From Prorocentrum cordatum (taxonomy: Eukaryota; Sar; Dinophyceae; Prorocentrales; Prorocentraceae), in assembly GCA_963575745.1 (NCBI GenBank), contig CAUYUJ010015016.1:842244-906243 (forward strand): DNA of 64,000 nucleotides, written 5' to 3'. This document shows, in pieces, positions 18,531 to 26,406 of the stretch (position 1 is the first letter of the stretch; every line of letters starts with the position of its first letter). Both the position numbers and the translations under genes were made by a program. The notes beneath the pieces are model-generated. The model worked only from the letters and a program-made list of their open reading frames with translations. It was not told the origin of the DNA and made no database searches.

Positions 18531-21011
18531 TCAGTTCAAAAGAAGTCCCTTGGCCTTGTCCACACGCACTTCAAGGAAGGCACCGTGCGCGTGGTCCTGG
18601 ACTGGTTGGAATCGAGGGACCGCCCACTTCCACTTGTAGGTCATCTGGGACTGCGTGCTCACGTTCCTGGTAGGCTGACTCGGTCGCATCATAACCAGTG
18701 AGGCTGGCACGCCTGGAAGCGGATCCTCCATCTTGTCTGTGTGGGTGGTCTCCTCTGTCATCTCATTGGGCTCGGGCGAGACCAGGACCCAGTCCGAGTC
18801 CCGCATGCTGGCGTAGCGGAACCCCGCGTAGCCGCTGATGGCCGCCACGATCAGTGTCCAGACAGCCACCATCATCAGGAAACCTGTCCAGTCGCTCGTG
18901 GCCATGCCATCCCTGGAGCAGACCTCCGTGTCGTAGTAGTAGCTGCTCTGGTCGGCGACCTGGCCCCCGCAGCCCTGCAGGAGCGTCGCCGCCGCCGTGA
19001 TCATAGCCAGGGCCGCCGAGCGGCTAGCACCGAGTGAGCTCGTAGAAGTTCTCGAGCTCCTGACCCGTGCTGCCGCCCCCACGTCGAAGTCCACCTCCTC
19101 CGACTGATGGTCACTCTCCGCGACCTGGCCCATGTCCGTGTAGATGCCGTTGAGCGTCCTGAGCTTGACGAAGCGATCGTGTCCAAGGATCTCCGTGCCC
19201 AGGTCCGCTTTGTTGTCGTCGGTGCCGGCAGTCCCGAGGTCCATCAGCTTCCTCTTGATCGCCTGCTGGAGCCAAAGAACTCGCGCCTCAAGACTCCGCA
19301 CCTTACCAACTCCTTCACGTCGGGCAATGCCTCGTGCAGCTGACGAATCCGTCAGCAGGGTGGCTGCCACTGTGAAGCCCATGAACTCAAGAAGTGACTT
19401 GAAGTAGAGCAAGTCCTCGGCGACCGCCGTCGCCGCATAGTACTCAGCAACTCCCGAGCTAGTGGCCACGATGCTCTGGCGCCTGCTGAACGAGTGCATG
19501 GGAACACCATCAATCTCGATCTTGCCGCTCGACTGGGACCTCCTCGTCTGCAAGTCGCCTGCCCAGTCGCTGTCGCCAAAGCCCACTAGCTCCACGTTCG
19601 TGCCCTCCGTCGGTCTCGGTAGCCAGTTCACCGCATTCCTCGTCCCAAGCAGGTATCTCACGAGCCTCTTGAGCGCAGTGAAGGCGCCGACGGTGGGGCC
19701 TGATAGCATCCTGCCCAGCAAGCTGACCTCGTACTGGCAGTCCGCCCTGTCCTGGACGTAGTACATCAGCGCCCCCACGCATGAGCGGTAGACGCCAGCC
19801 TGCTGCTGAGAGAGAGTAGGAGTGCTCCCCATGAGCGCCTTGTGTGCTGGCACTCCAGGAGTGGGAGCCGTGTTGGAGCCGCCGAGGTTGAGGGTCTCCA
19901 CCACGTAGTCGAGGTACTTCGGGTTGGCCTGCAGCTCTGTGCCGTGCTCGTACCTCGTCCTCAGCCTCTTCAGGTGCTCGTAGGTGATGCCGTACTCGTG
20001 GATCTCCCCGCCGCTGAAGGTCACATGCTGCTTCAGCTCGTCGCGGAAGCCCTCCAGCGCCTCCCTGGATCCAGCCATGTGCAAGTCGTCCATGTGCAGC
20101 TCAACCACCACCTCCGTCTCAGGGTTGTAGAAGAACTGCGGCGCCACCTCGCATCTGGTCATCTGCATCTCGTCTGTGAGGATGCCCGCCATGTGCTCCA
20201 CCCAGCCTGGCGCTGCCGTCCGTCTCCCAGGTAGTTGCTTCTTCAACTTCCAGTAGATCTCCGTGTCCTTGCCTTCCGCCCTGAGCATGTCCAAGAATTC
20301 CTGCGGGGGGTCAACCACCGCGTCCTCGTACTCCGGGGCCTGGTAGAAGGCATCCGTCGCGTCGAGCGTCATCACTTCGAACCCGCGCTTGAGAGCCACA
20401 AAGTCGACCAACCTGTTGGAGATCGGAGCCGATCCAGGTGTGAACAGGTCGTCACGCCATTCCTGCCAGCGGAACTCGCGGCAGACGAACCGCACCTTGC
20501 GCTGCCACTCCTGCAACGCTGGCTTCCATCTCCATTGCTTCTCCCAGCGCGTGGTGATGTGCTTCATCCCATTCGCCTCCGACTTGGCGATGTCCTCGCC
20601 GACTCCATGGTCCAGGAGGCTCTGCAGGTGCTCCATGGTGAGCTTCTTGTCCAGCTCATCCTGCATGTCCACGTCAAACATGCCATCCGTCGGGTCCTCC
20701 ACCTCATCCGAGACCTCCTCCCAGAACGCGTCAGGCGAGTCATCCACGTTGCCAACCTCCAGCGCGTGAACCGCTGCAACTCGTGCTCGCTTGCCTTCGG
20801 AGACCTCTGCTGCTGGCGAGACCCCACGTCTCGCTGCCTGCGAGGGCGCCGCCCCCATCGCCACATCCCTGGGCGCCGGCGGCTCTGGTGCTGGGGGCTG
20901 CGGCTGCTGAGCCGCTGCCGCTGCCGGCGGAGGTGGTTGCTGCGGTGCCTGAGGCTGAGCAGGCGCTGCTCCGCCCTCTGGCTGTCCTGCCTGCTGCGGC
21001 TGGGGAGCGTC
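18531..21011 (-). CDS. copia-1 RT-RNase H polyprotein with hydrophobic C-terminus
   Basis: The frame is +1 relative to the upstream ORF. It is open from about 21115 to TGA 18531, and its first in-frame ATG (about 20858) lies well inside. Translation therefore probably enters by frameshifting near 21010. A Gln/Pro/Ala-rich linker comes first. RT shows DATDAFYQAPE (about residue 209 from 21011) and the active-site box LHMDDLHMAG (about 305). RNase H shows GDSDWAGD, SSGVAEYYA and LLTDSSAA (about 478, 520 and 555). After RNase H about 230 residues follow, with hydrophobic segments AALAMITAAATLLQG (about 670) and FLMMVAVWTLIVAAISGYAG (about 715), which could span a membrane. Confidence 0.9.
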   Translation of the reverse strand, partial: DAPQPQQAGQPEGGAAPAQPQAPQQPPPPAAAAAQQPQPPAPEPPAPRDVAMGAAPSQAARRGVSPAAEVSEGKRARVAAVHALEVGNVDDSPDAFWEEVSDEVEDPTDGMFDVDMQDELDKKLTMEHLQSLLDHGVGEDIAKSEANGMKHITTRWEKQWRWKPALQEWQRKVRFVCREFRWQEWRDDLFTPGSAPISNRLVDFVALKRGFEVMTLDATDAFYQAPEYEDAVVDPPQEFLDMLRAEGKDTEIYWKLKKQLPGRRTAAPGWVEHMAGILTDEMQMTRCEVAPQFFYNPETEVVVELHMDDLHMAGSREALEGFRDELKQHVTFSGGEIHEYGITYEHLKRLRTRYEHGTELQANPKYLDYVVETLNLGGSNTAPTPGVPAHKALMGSTPTLSQQQAGVYRSCVGALMYYVQDRADCQYEVSLLGRMLSGPTVGAFTALKRLVRYLLGTRNAVNWLPRPTEGTNVELVGFGDSDWAGDLQTRRSQSSGKIEIDGVPMHSFSRRQSIVATSSGVAEYYAATAVAEDLLYFKSLLEFMGFTVAATLLTDSSAARGIARREGVGKVRSLEARVLWLQQAIKRKLMDLGTAGTDDNKADLGTEILGHDRFVKLRTLNGIYTDMGQVAESDHQSEEVDFDVGAAARVRSSRTSTSSLGASRSAALAMITAAATLLQGCGGQVADQSSYYYDTEVCSRDGMATSDWTGFLMMVAVWTLIVAAISGYAGFRYASMRDSDWVLVSPEPNEMTEETTHTDKMEDPLPGVPASLVMMRPSQPTRNVSTQSQMTYKWKWAVPRFQPVQDHAHGAFLEVRVDKAKGLLLN

Positions 21012-23757
21012 AGGCTGAAGGTCCTTCTGCCCTCGGTAGCTCCGTCGCGATCTGCTGAGGCGCCCGCCTGCGTTTCGACCTCTCGGGGGCCGTCCTCGCA
21101 GCCCAAGGCAGCCCCGTCACCGTCATGAGGAGCTCCTTGTCAGCCTGCCTTCCCTCAGGGAGCCGTCGCACCGTCCGTGCGCGGTCAAGCCCCCGAGGCG
21201 TCATCACCAGGTGCTCCTGCGACTCGTCCGACCTGCCGACCCAGATCCCTTTGCCCCACTGAGCCTCGCCTCGATGCAGACGCCGACCTCCAGTGAGACC
21301 TCGATGCGCAGGACGCGCAATCCGATACAGCACCGTCTCGCCGAAGTTGCAGATGTCGCCCTTGTACGGCGTGCCTGTCGCGATCTCGTGCGGGCTCTGA
21401 CCTCCAGCTCGCCTCGAGAACCTCTCGTGAAGCCACCCAGCGTGACGCATCATCCACGCCCAGATTGGCATGGCCGCCGTCACCTTCGTGTCGTAGCGCT
21501 TCTCGAGGTCCAGCCTGAGAACCCTCGTCTGGCCCTCGACTATCTTCACCGCTGCCTCCGCTGGGTTCGACTGGCTGCTGTGCTTGGGGGTCAGCTCTGC
21601 CGTGACCTTGCCCGCGAGCTCGCTGACCACGCCGTCCATAATGGCCTTCGTCGCCTGCTCCGTGTCCGTCCTGAGCCTGCACTTGCCCGTCTCGAGCCTC
21701 TGCACGAAGGACTTGATGCCTGCAATGGCGTATGGTGAAGCTGCCTTTGACGCGCGCGGAATAACCTTCACCACTCCAGTGTCAGAGCTGAACGCCACCA
21801 GCATCGTCGCGTAGGTGTCCTCTACCTTGGTCAGGTCCCCTTCCTCGTCGGCTGTCTTGCAGAAGCCGAAGTCGTAGCTGATGAGTGGGTGCTTCTGCTC
21901 TGAGTCCTCGAGCCTGACCAGCGAGCGAGGTGCATCAGGAGCTTTGGCCCTGACACACTCCTCGCACCACGGAGCAGCAGGGAGATGCGTGAGGCGACGC
22001 TGTCTCTCCTCCTCCGCGCTCGGGGCCTTCGGAACTGGAAGCTGCTTCGGCTCGACTGGATCGTGCTGAATCCCGAGCTGCTCCTTCACCGCCAGCTTGT
22101 GCAGCCTCTCCGCGTCCGAGCGCCTGGCAGCCGCCTCTGCCGCGATGAGCCGCTCCCACAGCTCCAACTTCGTGCCGTAGATCGGCATGAACAGCTCCCT
22201 CAGCCTGGTCCTCATCGCGCCGACCGAGCTCTCCGCCGTGAGCACTGGTGCCGTCGCTGCCTGCTGCTGGTCCGCCGCGCCGCAGCAGTGGTGGGCCGCT
22301 GGCGCAGGGCTCGCGGACACGATCGGGAGCCTAAGGCTGTTCCGCTCCAACTCGAGCTGCACGCTGCGGTGACCCTTCGTCATGTAGAGCCCGTCCTCCA
22401 TACTGAGGTTGAACCTGAAACCCTGCCTGAGCAGCTTGCCCATGCTCAGCAGGTCGTCATTCACATCGGCAACGAGGAAGTCTGCCGTCGCCTTGATGCC
22501 CTCCTGCATCGTCATCTCAACACCCCGTAGGCCCGCTGTGGGCAGCGGTCGCTGCTGCACGTCGAAAAGCCTGGGGGCATCCGTCGCACTGTTGACTGGG
22601 GCCTCTGGGACGAACTTGTGCCTGCACAGGTGGTCGTCGCTGCCGCTGTCGATCAGGATGGAGCCTCCAACCTTCGCCACCTGGCCGCTCGTCGCCGCTG
22701 AGACCGCAAACACCCAGCCGTCGGGAACGCCGTCGTAGTAGCCCGACGCGGCGCGGACCCCGCCCTCGGACTGCTGCTGTCCCGAGCTCGAGGCCGATCC
22801 ATCTCCCTGAACCGCGCGCGTGTTGCCAGTCTCCTTCTTGGCCTCATCTGCCCTCTTATTCCTGCAGTCGGCCCGCTTGTGGCCCCACTTGCCGCAGTAG
22901 CCACACTCGCCGTCGAAGTAGTCGGACTGGCCCTTGCCATGGCCCTGCTTGCCGTCGCGGTTCTTGGACTTCGTCTTCGAGTCCTTGCAGCCCTTCACAT
23001 TCTTGCCAGCCTTCCCTGACTTGTCCATCTTGCCTGTCTTGCCCGACTTCCCGTGCGACTTGCCGCCATGCGGTCCAACTCGAACTGCATCCACCTGCAT
23101 CGGCACGACCCCGCCAGTGTCTGGGACGTGGGTGAACGTCCGCCCTTGATTGTAGTAGCCCCTGATGTGACTCCGAGCCGCTGCGAACGTGAGCTTCACC
23201 TCCTCAGGCGCCTGCCGAAGGACCTCACGGTACGGCTCTGGCGCGTGCTCTAGCAGCACGCTGACTCGAACGTTGTCCGAGACCGCCTCGCCGCTCTGGT
23301 CCACGTACTCTGCGACGATGGCCTCCCGCGCCGTGAGAGACTGAAAGAAGTCGATGCCCGACTCCCGATCCTTCGCCCACTTGTCCTGAGGGTTCAGGAT
23401 GAAGCGCAGCATGGCCGTCCACCTGTTGCCCGACTTGCTCTCATACTCGATCTTGAGCTGCCGCCACGCCTCCAGGCCATTCTTCCTCGAGAGCTTGACC
23501 ACACCCAGCGACTTGCCGTCGCACCACGTGATCAGCAGGTGCCAGAGCCTCTGGCTGACCGCTCTCGCCTGGTCCCCCAGCTGGTCCGTTGCCAGTGGGT
23601 CGCGCCTGTTGGCCGCCTCCGTCATGAGGTCCTCCATGCCAAGCAGCGCGGTGTAGGCCTCGAACCTGAGGCTCCAGTCTGCCCATCTCTCGTCCGTACC
23701 GTCGAACCTCTGAAGCCTCATGTCGGTCCGAACGTCGACGACATCGATCGCCGCCAT
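21010..23757 (-). CDS. copia-1 Gag-protease-integrase polyprotein
   Basis: 915 residues from ATG 23757; the frame is open slightly further upstream, but this Met starts the typical Gag (MAAIDVVDVRTD). Gag occupies about residues 1-280. It is followed by a CCHC knuckle CGYCGKWGHKRADC (about 284-297). The aspartic protease has ILIDSGSDDHL (about 369). The integrase has the HHCC zinc region ending PWCEECVRAK (about 600) and a D-D-E triad in SYDFGF, RTDTEQ and PAEAAVK (about 626, 700 and 732). A basic Arg-rich tail ends at TGA 21010-21012. RT is not in this frame; see the ORF at 18531-21011. No internal stop or frameshift is seen. Confidence 0.92.
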   Translation of the reverse strand: MAAIDVVDVRTDMRLQRFDGTDERWADWSLRFEAYTALLGMEDLMTEAANRRDPLATDQLGDQARAVSQRLWHLLITWCDGKSLGVVKLSRKNGLEAWRQLKIEYESKSGNRWTAMLRFILNPQDKWAKDRESGIDFFQSLTAREAIVAEYVDQSGEAVSDNVRVSVLLEHAPEPYREVLRQAPEEVKLTFAAARSHIRGYYNQGRTFTHVPDTGGVVPMQVDAVRVGPHGGKSHGKSGKTGKMDKSGKAGKNVKGCKDSKTKSKNRDGKQGHGKGQSDYFDGECGYCGKWGHKRADCRNKRADEAKKETGNTRAVQGDGSASSSGQQQSEGGVRAASGYYDGVPDGWVFAVSAATSGQVAKVGGSILIDSGSDDHLCRHKFVPEAPVNSATDAPRLFDVQQRPLPTAGLRGVEMTMQEGIKATADFLVADVNDDLLSMGKLLRQGFRFNLSMEDGLYMTKGHRSVQLELERNSLRLPIVSASPAPAAHHCCGAADQQQAATAPVLTAESSVGAMRTRLRELFMPIYGTKLELWERLIAAEAAARRSDAERLHKLAVKEQLGIQHDPVEPKQLPVPKAPSAEEERQRRLTHLPAAPWCEECVRAKAPDAPRSLVRLEDSEQKHPLISYDFGFCKTADEEGDLTKVEDTYATMLVAFSSDTGVVKVIPRASKAASPYAIAGIKSFVQRLETGKCRLRTDTEQATKAIMDGVVSELAGKVTAELTPKHSSQSNPAEAAVKIVEGQTRVLRLDLEKRYDTKVTAAMPIWAWMMRHAGWLHERFSRRAGGQSPHEIATGTPYKGDICNFGETVLYRIARPAHRGLTGGRRLHRGEAQWGKGIWVGRSDESQEHLVMTPRGLDRARTVRRLPEGRQADKELLMTVTGLPWAARTAPERSKRRRAPQQIATELPRAEGPSA

Positions 23758-23821
23758 CTCCGCCAGCACGGGCAGGAGGTCTGGGCGCGGCGAGCGAGCT
23801 CAGCTCCCGTGGGCACAGGAA

Positions 23822-23837
23822 CCGAGCTCCGCTACCA
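23822..23837 (-). promoter_or_regulatory. copia-1 primer-binding site
   Basis: On the minus strand it reads tggtagcggagctcgg directly after the 5' LTR. This resembles the copia primer site complementary to initiator Met tRNA (tggta-x-c-x-gagc). Confidence 0.8.
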
Positions 23838-23968
23838 TGTAGCAATATCGAGGCTTTTCCTCTCAACCCTCGAAGCCAAAGGACCTGCAGTGCTTGCTCC
23901 TTCTCTGCCCTAACATGCTGACTCCTGCACACGGGGGTCCCTGACCCCAGCAAATACAATCTACAACA
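23838..23968 (-). repeat. copia-1 5' LTR
   Basis: 131 bp with termini tgtagcaa ... ctacaaca. It must carry the promoter for the minus-strand transcript; no clear TATA box is seen. Confidence 0.95.
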
Positions 23969-24119
23969 ATGTATGTATGTATGTATGCATGTATGTATGT
24001 ATATGTGTATGTATGCATGCATGTATGCATGTATGTATGTATGGATGCATGCATGCATGCATGCATGCATGTATGTGTGTATGTATGTATGCATGTATGT
24101 ACGCATACATATGCACAAC

Positions 24120-24151
<32 letters not shown>

Positions 24152-24265
24152 TGTTTGTATGTTTGTATGTTTGTATGTTTGTATGTTTGTATGTATGTGT
24201 GTATGTATGTATGGATAGATGCATGGATGGATGTATGTATGTATGTATGTATGTATGCATGTGTA
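23969..24265. repeat. TATG microsatellite, right part
   Basis: Continuation of the tetranucleotide repeat interrupted by copia-1, with TTTG, CATG and GATG variants. Confidence 0.95.
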
Positions 24266-24462
24266 GGTTGACAGCCAGTCAACCCCCATATTGAGGGCAA
24301 TCGACTTGCCAGTGGCGCCCTTGCATCATTGCCTCTGCGGTCAGTGTTATGTCTTTCCCCAGCCACCTTCGATGGCCAACCCAAGAGCCTCGGCATGGGC
24401 ATCCAAGGCTCTTGCATCCTTATCGCGCATCTTTAGGGTTGCCTGCAAAGACCCCCCGCAGG

Positions 24463-25010
24463 AGCTGCCCACCCCTCATTCAGGAGAAATGGAAGGCGGC
24501 TGGCACGAACAGGTCGCTCAAAAATCGTTGCTTCGAGTTGTATCTTGCGTGCGGTGGCGAGGTTGGCAAGATGGAGGCGGTCGAGCAGCTGCGCCAGAGA
24601 GAGATCCAGAAGACTGTAGACGAGTACGCGTGGTACACTGAGGCGAAGAGAGGGGGAGGAGGAGGAGGAGGAGGAGGAGGAGGAGGAGGAGGAGGAGGAG
24701 AAGGAAGAGGAGGAGGAGGAGGAGTGGGAGAATGAGGAGGAGGAGGAGGAGGGTGAGTAGGGCCAACTTGTCCTTTTCCCATATCCCCCTCCCCCTCCTG
24801 CGCCCATTCTCCTGCAGGCGCAGGCCTATGAAATGCATCCGAAGAACCCCGAGCAAATGAAAGACTTGATCGCTCGTGTGCAGAAGGATGCACCAGGATT
24901 CGCCCGCACCCAGACTGGCCCAATGATAAGAAGATGACGCAGTACTACCTGCATTCCAGGACGCTGAGCGTCCACGAGGATGCGGTGGAGAGGACATCAG
25001 GACGAAACAA
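24463..25010 (+). pseudogene. Two exons of a conserved dinoflagellate hypothetical gene
   Basis: Exon A starts at about 24463 after ccccccgcag and encodes EKWKAAGTNRSLKNRCFELY, then LACGGEVGKMEAVEQLRQRE and VDEYAWYTE, up to about 24645. A GGA tract lies in the intron, which ends in ccattctcctgcag at 24830. Exon B encodes AYEMHPKNPEQMKDLIARVQ and then, in the next frame, HPDWPNDKKMTQYY and TLSVHEDAVERTS. A one-base deletion near 24900 is therefore likely. The pattern (K-W-x-x-A-G-x-x-R-x-x-K-N ... Y-L-A-C-G-G ... H-P-D-x-P-N) recurs in dinoflagellate hypothetical proteins; its function is unknown. Confidence 0.5.
24651..24765. repeat. GGA microsatellite within intron
   Basis: A GGA run with a few interruptions, lying between the two exons. 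Confidence 0.92.
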
Positions 25011-25544
25011 GTGGCCCCCCCTCCCTCCGCCCCAGGAAGGAAGGAGGAGGGGGAGGAGGAAAAGGAGGAATAAAGCCCAGTCCAATCCGCTCCCTGGCGG
25101 GGGCCCATACGGAGGGAACAAAAACACACAGACACAATTAATCGTCGATCCCCAGGAAAATATGGGAAAATATGGGAAGTGGGGGAGAAGACGAATGATC
25201 CAGAGGAGGGGGTGAGGGGTGAAGCGGTAGGATGAGTGAAGGATTGGAGGAGTAGGATGAGGAGGAAAGAAACCAAACATGCCCTTTTTGGGCAAATCTG
25301 GCAACCGTTTTTTGAGCGCCCCTCTGCAGAGGGTGCGCTCCTTGCATTGGAGCGCTGTGATCAGCGGCGACACGGCGCTAGCCATGGCGAAGAATCTCGA
25401 GTCCATGTTCGCAGCGCCGGAGGTGCCAACTATCGGTGCGAAGGATCGGCACCTGCTCCTAGTCCTCCCTCTCCTTCTCCGCCGCCGCCGCCGGACATCC
25501 CCCCCGCTCCTCGAGCAAGGCCGCCGGCGAGACCGGCCGTGGCG

Positions 25545-25585
25545 CAGGCCGCGGTCGCGGCCGCGGTCGCGGCCGCGGCGCTGGC
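25545..25585. repeat. 12-bp repeat encoding Gly-Arg
   Basis: Three copies of ggccgcggtcgc, reading RGRG in the coding frame. Confidence 0.85.
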
Positions 25586-25979
25586 GGCAGCAACGCGAAG
25601 AAGTTCAACCCGCAGAAGTGGGTCGGGCTTTGAAGCGACAAGTGCAAGGCGTGGGACGTCGAGCTGCAGACTGCGAAGACCAGCCTGAGTGGCAAGTCGT
25701 GGGCCAAGGAGCTCATTCCGCTGCTGGACCAGTCGATCGCAGGCTTTGCCGAGGCCCAGTCGAAGTTCGTGGTTGCCTTCACTATGACGCCGAAGACCTG
25801 CGAGGAGGAGAATGGCATCATCAAGAACAACTTCACGGGCCTGGTGTCGGCAGAGATTGAGTTCTACCGCTCGCAGGTCGCGTCGGCCAAGGAGTACCTT
25901 GCGGCCGCCGACAACATGCGGGGCATCAAGAAGCGGAAGGTGATCACCGAGCCGACGGTGCCAGCCGACGCAATTGCGT

Positions 25980-26050
25980 CTGCGCCTGCGCCTGCTGCGC
26001 CTGCGCCTGCTGCGCCTGCGCCTGTTGAGCCTGCGCCTGTCGCGCCTGCG
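25980..26050. repeat. 15-bp repeat encoding Pro-Ala
   Basis: gcgcctgctgcgcct-type units in the last coding part before the stop. Confidence 0.85.
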
Positions 26051-26257
26051 GCTGCGTGAAGATCCATAGGGGTCGAAACTTTATGTCTGGCGCTCGCGCT
26101 GTCTTGGCGCTCCCGCCGAATGGGGATTGTCAATTTCTGCCCACACGGGGGCGCGGCCGACCTCTTTTTTCAGCTTTGAAGTTCTTGCCTGTGCGGGGCG
26201 CGGTCGGCGCTGGGTGGAAATGCTGATGATCTCCTCCACTCCCTCTTTTTGTTGGAG

Positions 26258-26383
26258 TCCATCGGAGCGGGGGCTGGGGCGGCCGCGGATTCGGGCGGCG
26301 ACAGTGGGGAAGGGGGACGGCGGCCCAGCGAGGAGGGGGAGCAGGAGATCAAGGGCGATGAGATCCAGGATGTCAAGGAGTAG
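26258..26383 (+). CDS. Small terminal exon, 41 residues
   Basis: A pyrimidine tract (ctccactccctctttttg) ending in ttggag precedes an open frame of 41 codons with a TAG at 26381-26383. It encodes an Ala/Gly part and then an acidic end (SEEGEQEIKGDEIQDVKE). The codon pattern matches host exons. Its parent gene is unclear; it may be an alternative end of the gene at 24463-26059. Confidence 0.4.
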   Translation, partial: SIGAGAGAAADSGGDSGEGGRRPSEEGEQEIKGDEIQDVKE

Positions 26384-26406
26384 GAAATCCCAGGGGTAGG
26401 AGGAGC

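Larger units (their letters stand above)
18085..23968 (-). mobile_element. Ty1/copia LTR retrotransposon copia-1, nearly intact
   Basis: 5884 bp, bounded by 131-bp direct LTRs that start TG and end CA and differ at a single base (18172 T, 23925 C). The flanks carry the 5-bp direct repeat atgta, the size expected for copia; it lies inside a TATG repeat, so alone it is weak. Downstream of the 5' LTR is a primer-binding site ending like initiator Met tRNA, and next to the 3' LTR is a short purine-rich run. Two long ORFs cover Gag-protease-integrase and RT-RNase H. The order Gag-PR-IN-RT-RH defines copia. Near-identical LTRs mean a recent insertion, and all catalytic residues looked for are present. 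Confidence 0.95.
25328..26059 (+). pseudogene. Terminal exon, unrecognised protein with one frameshift and one TGA
   Basis: It follows gcgcccctctgcag, a good acceptor at 25327. It reads VISGDTALAMAKNLESMFAA, then a Pro/Ser-rich part in a second frame, a Gly-Arg repeat (GRGRGRG, from a 12-bp ggccgcggtcgc repeat at 25545-25585), then KKFNPQKWVGL. TGA at 25631-25633 interrupts it. Beyond this, SDKCKAWDVELQTAKTSLSG leads into a helical domain ending at an Ala/Pro repeat and TGA 26057-26059. The Lys/Leu-rich helical part resembles other dinoflagellate multi-copy hypothetical proteins. It may belong to the same gene as the exons at 24463-25010. Confidence 0.5.

Noticed and set aside
20234-21738. 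Long plus-strand frames opposite copia-1 (e.g. 20235-21128, 21211-21738)
   Set aside because: Shadows of the minus-strand polyprotein caused by G/C-ending codons; no domain on the plus strand.
23961-24294. Open frames encoding Met-Tyr-Val-Cys or His-Thr-Tyr-Ile repeats
   Set aside because: Translations of the TATG microsatellite.
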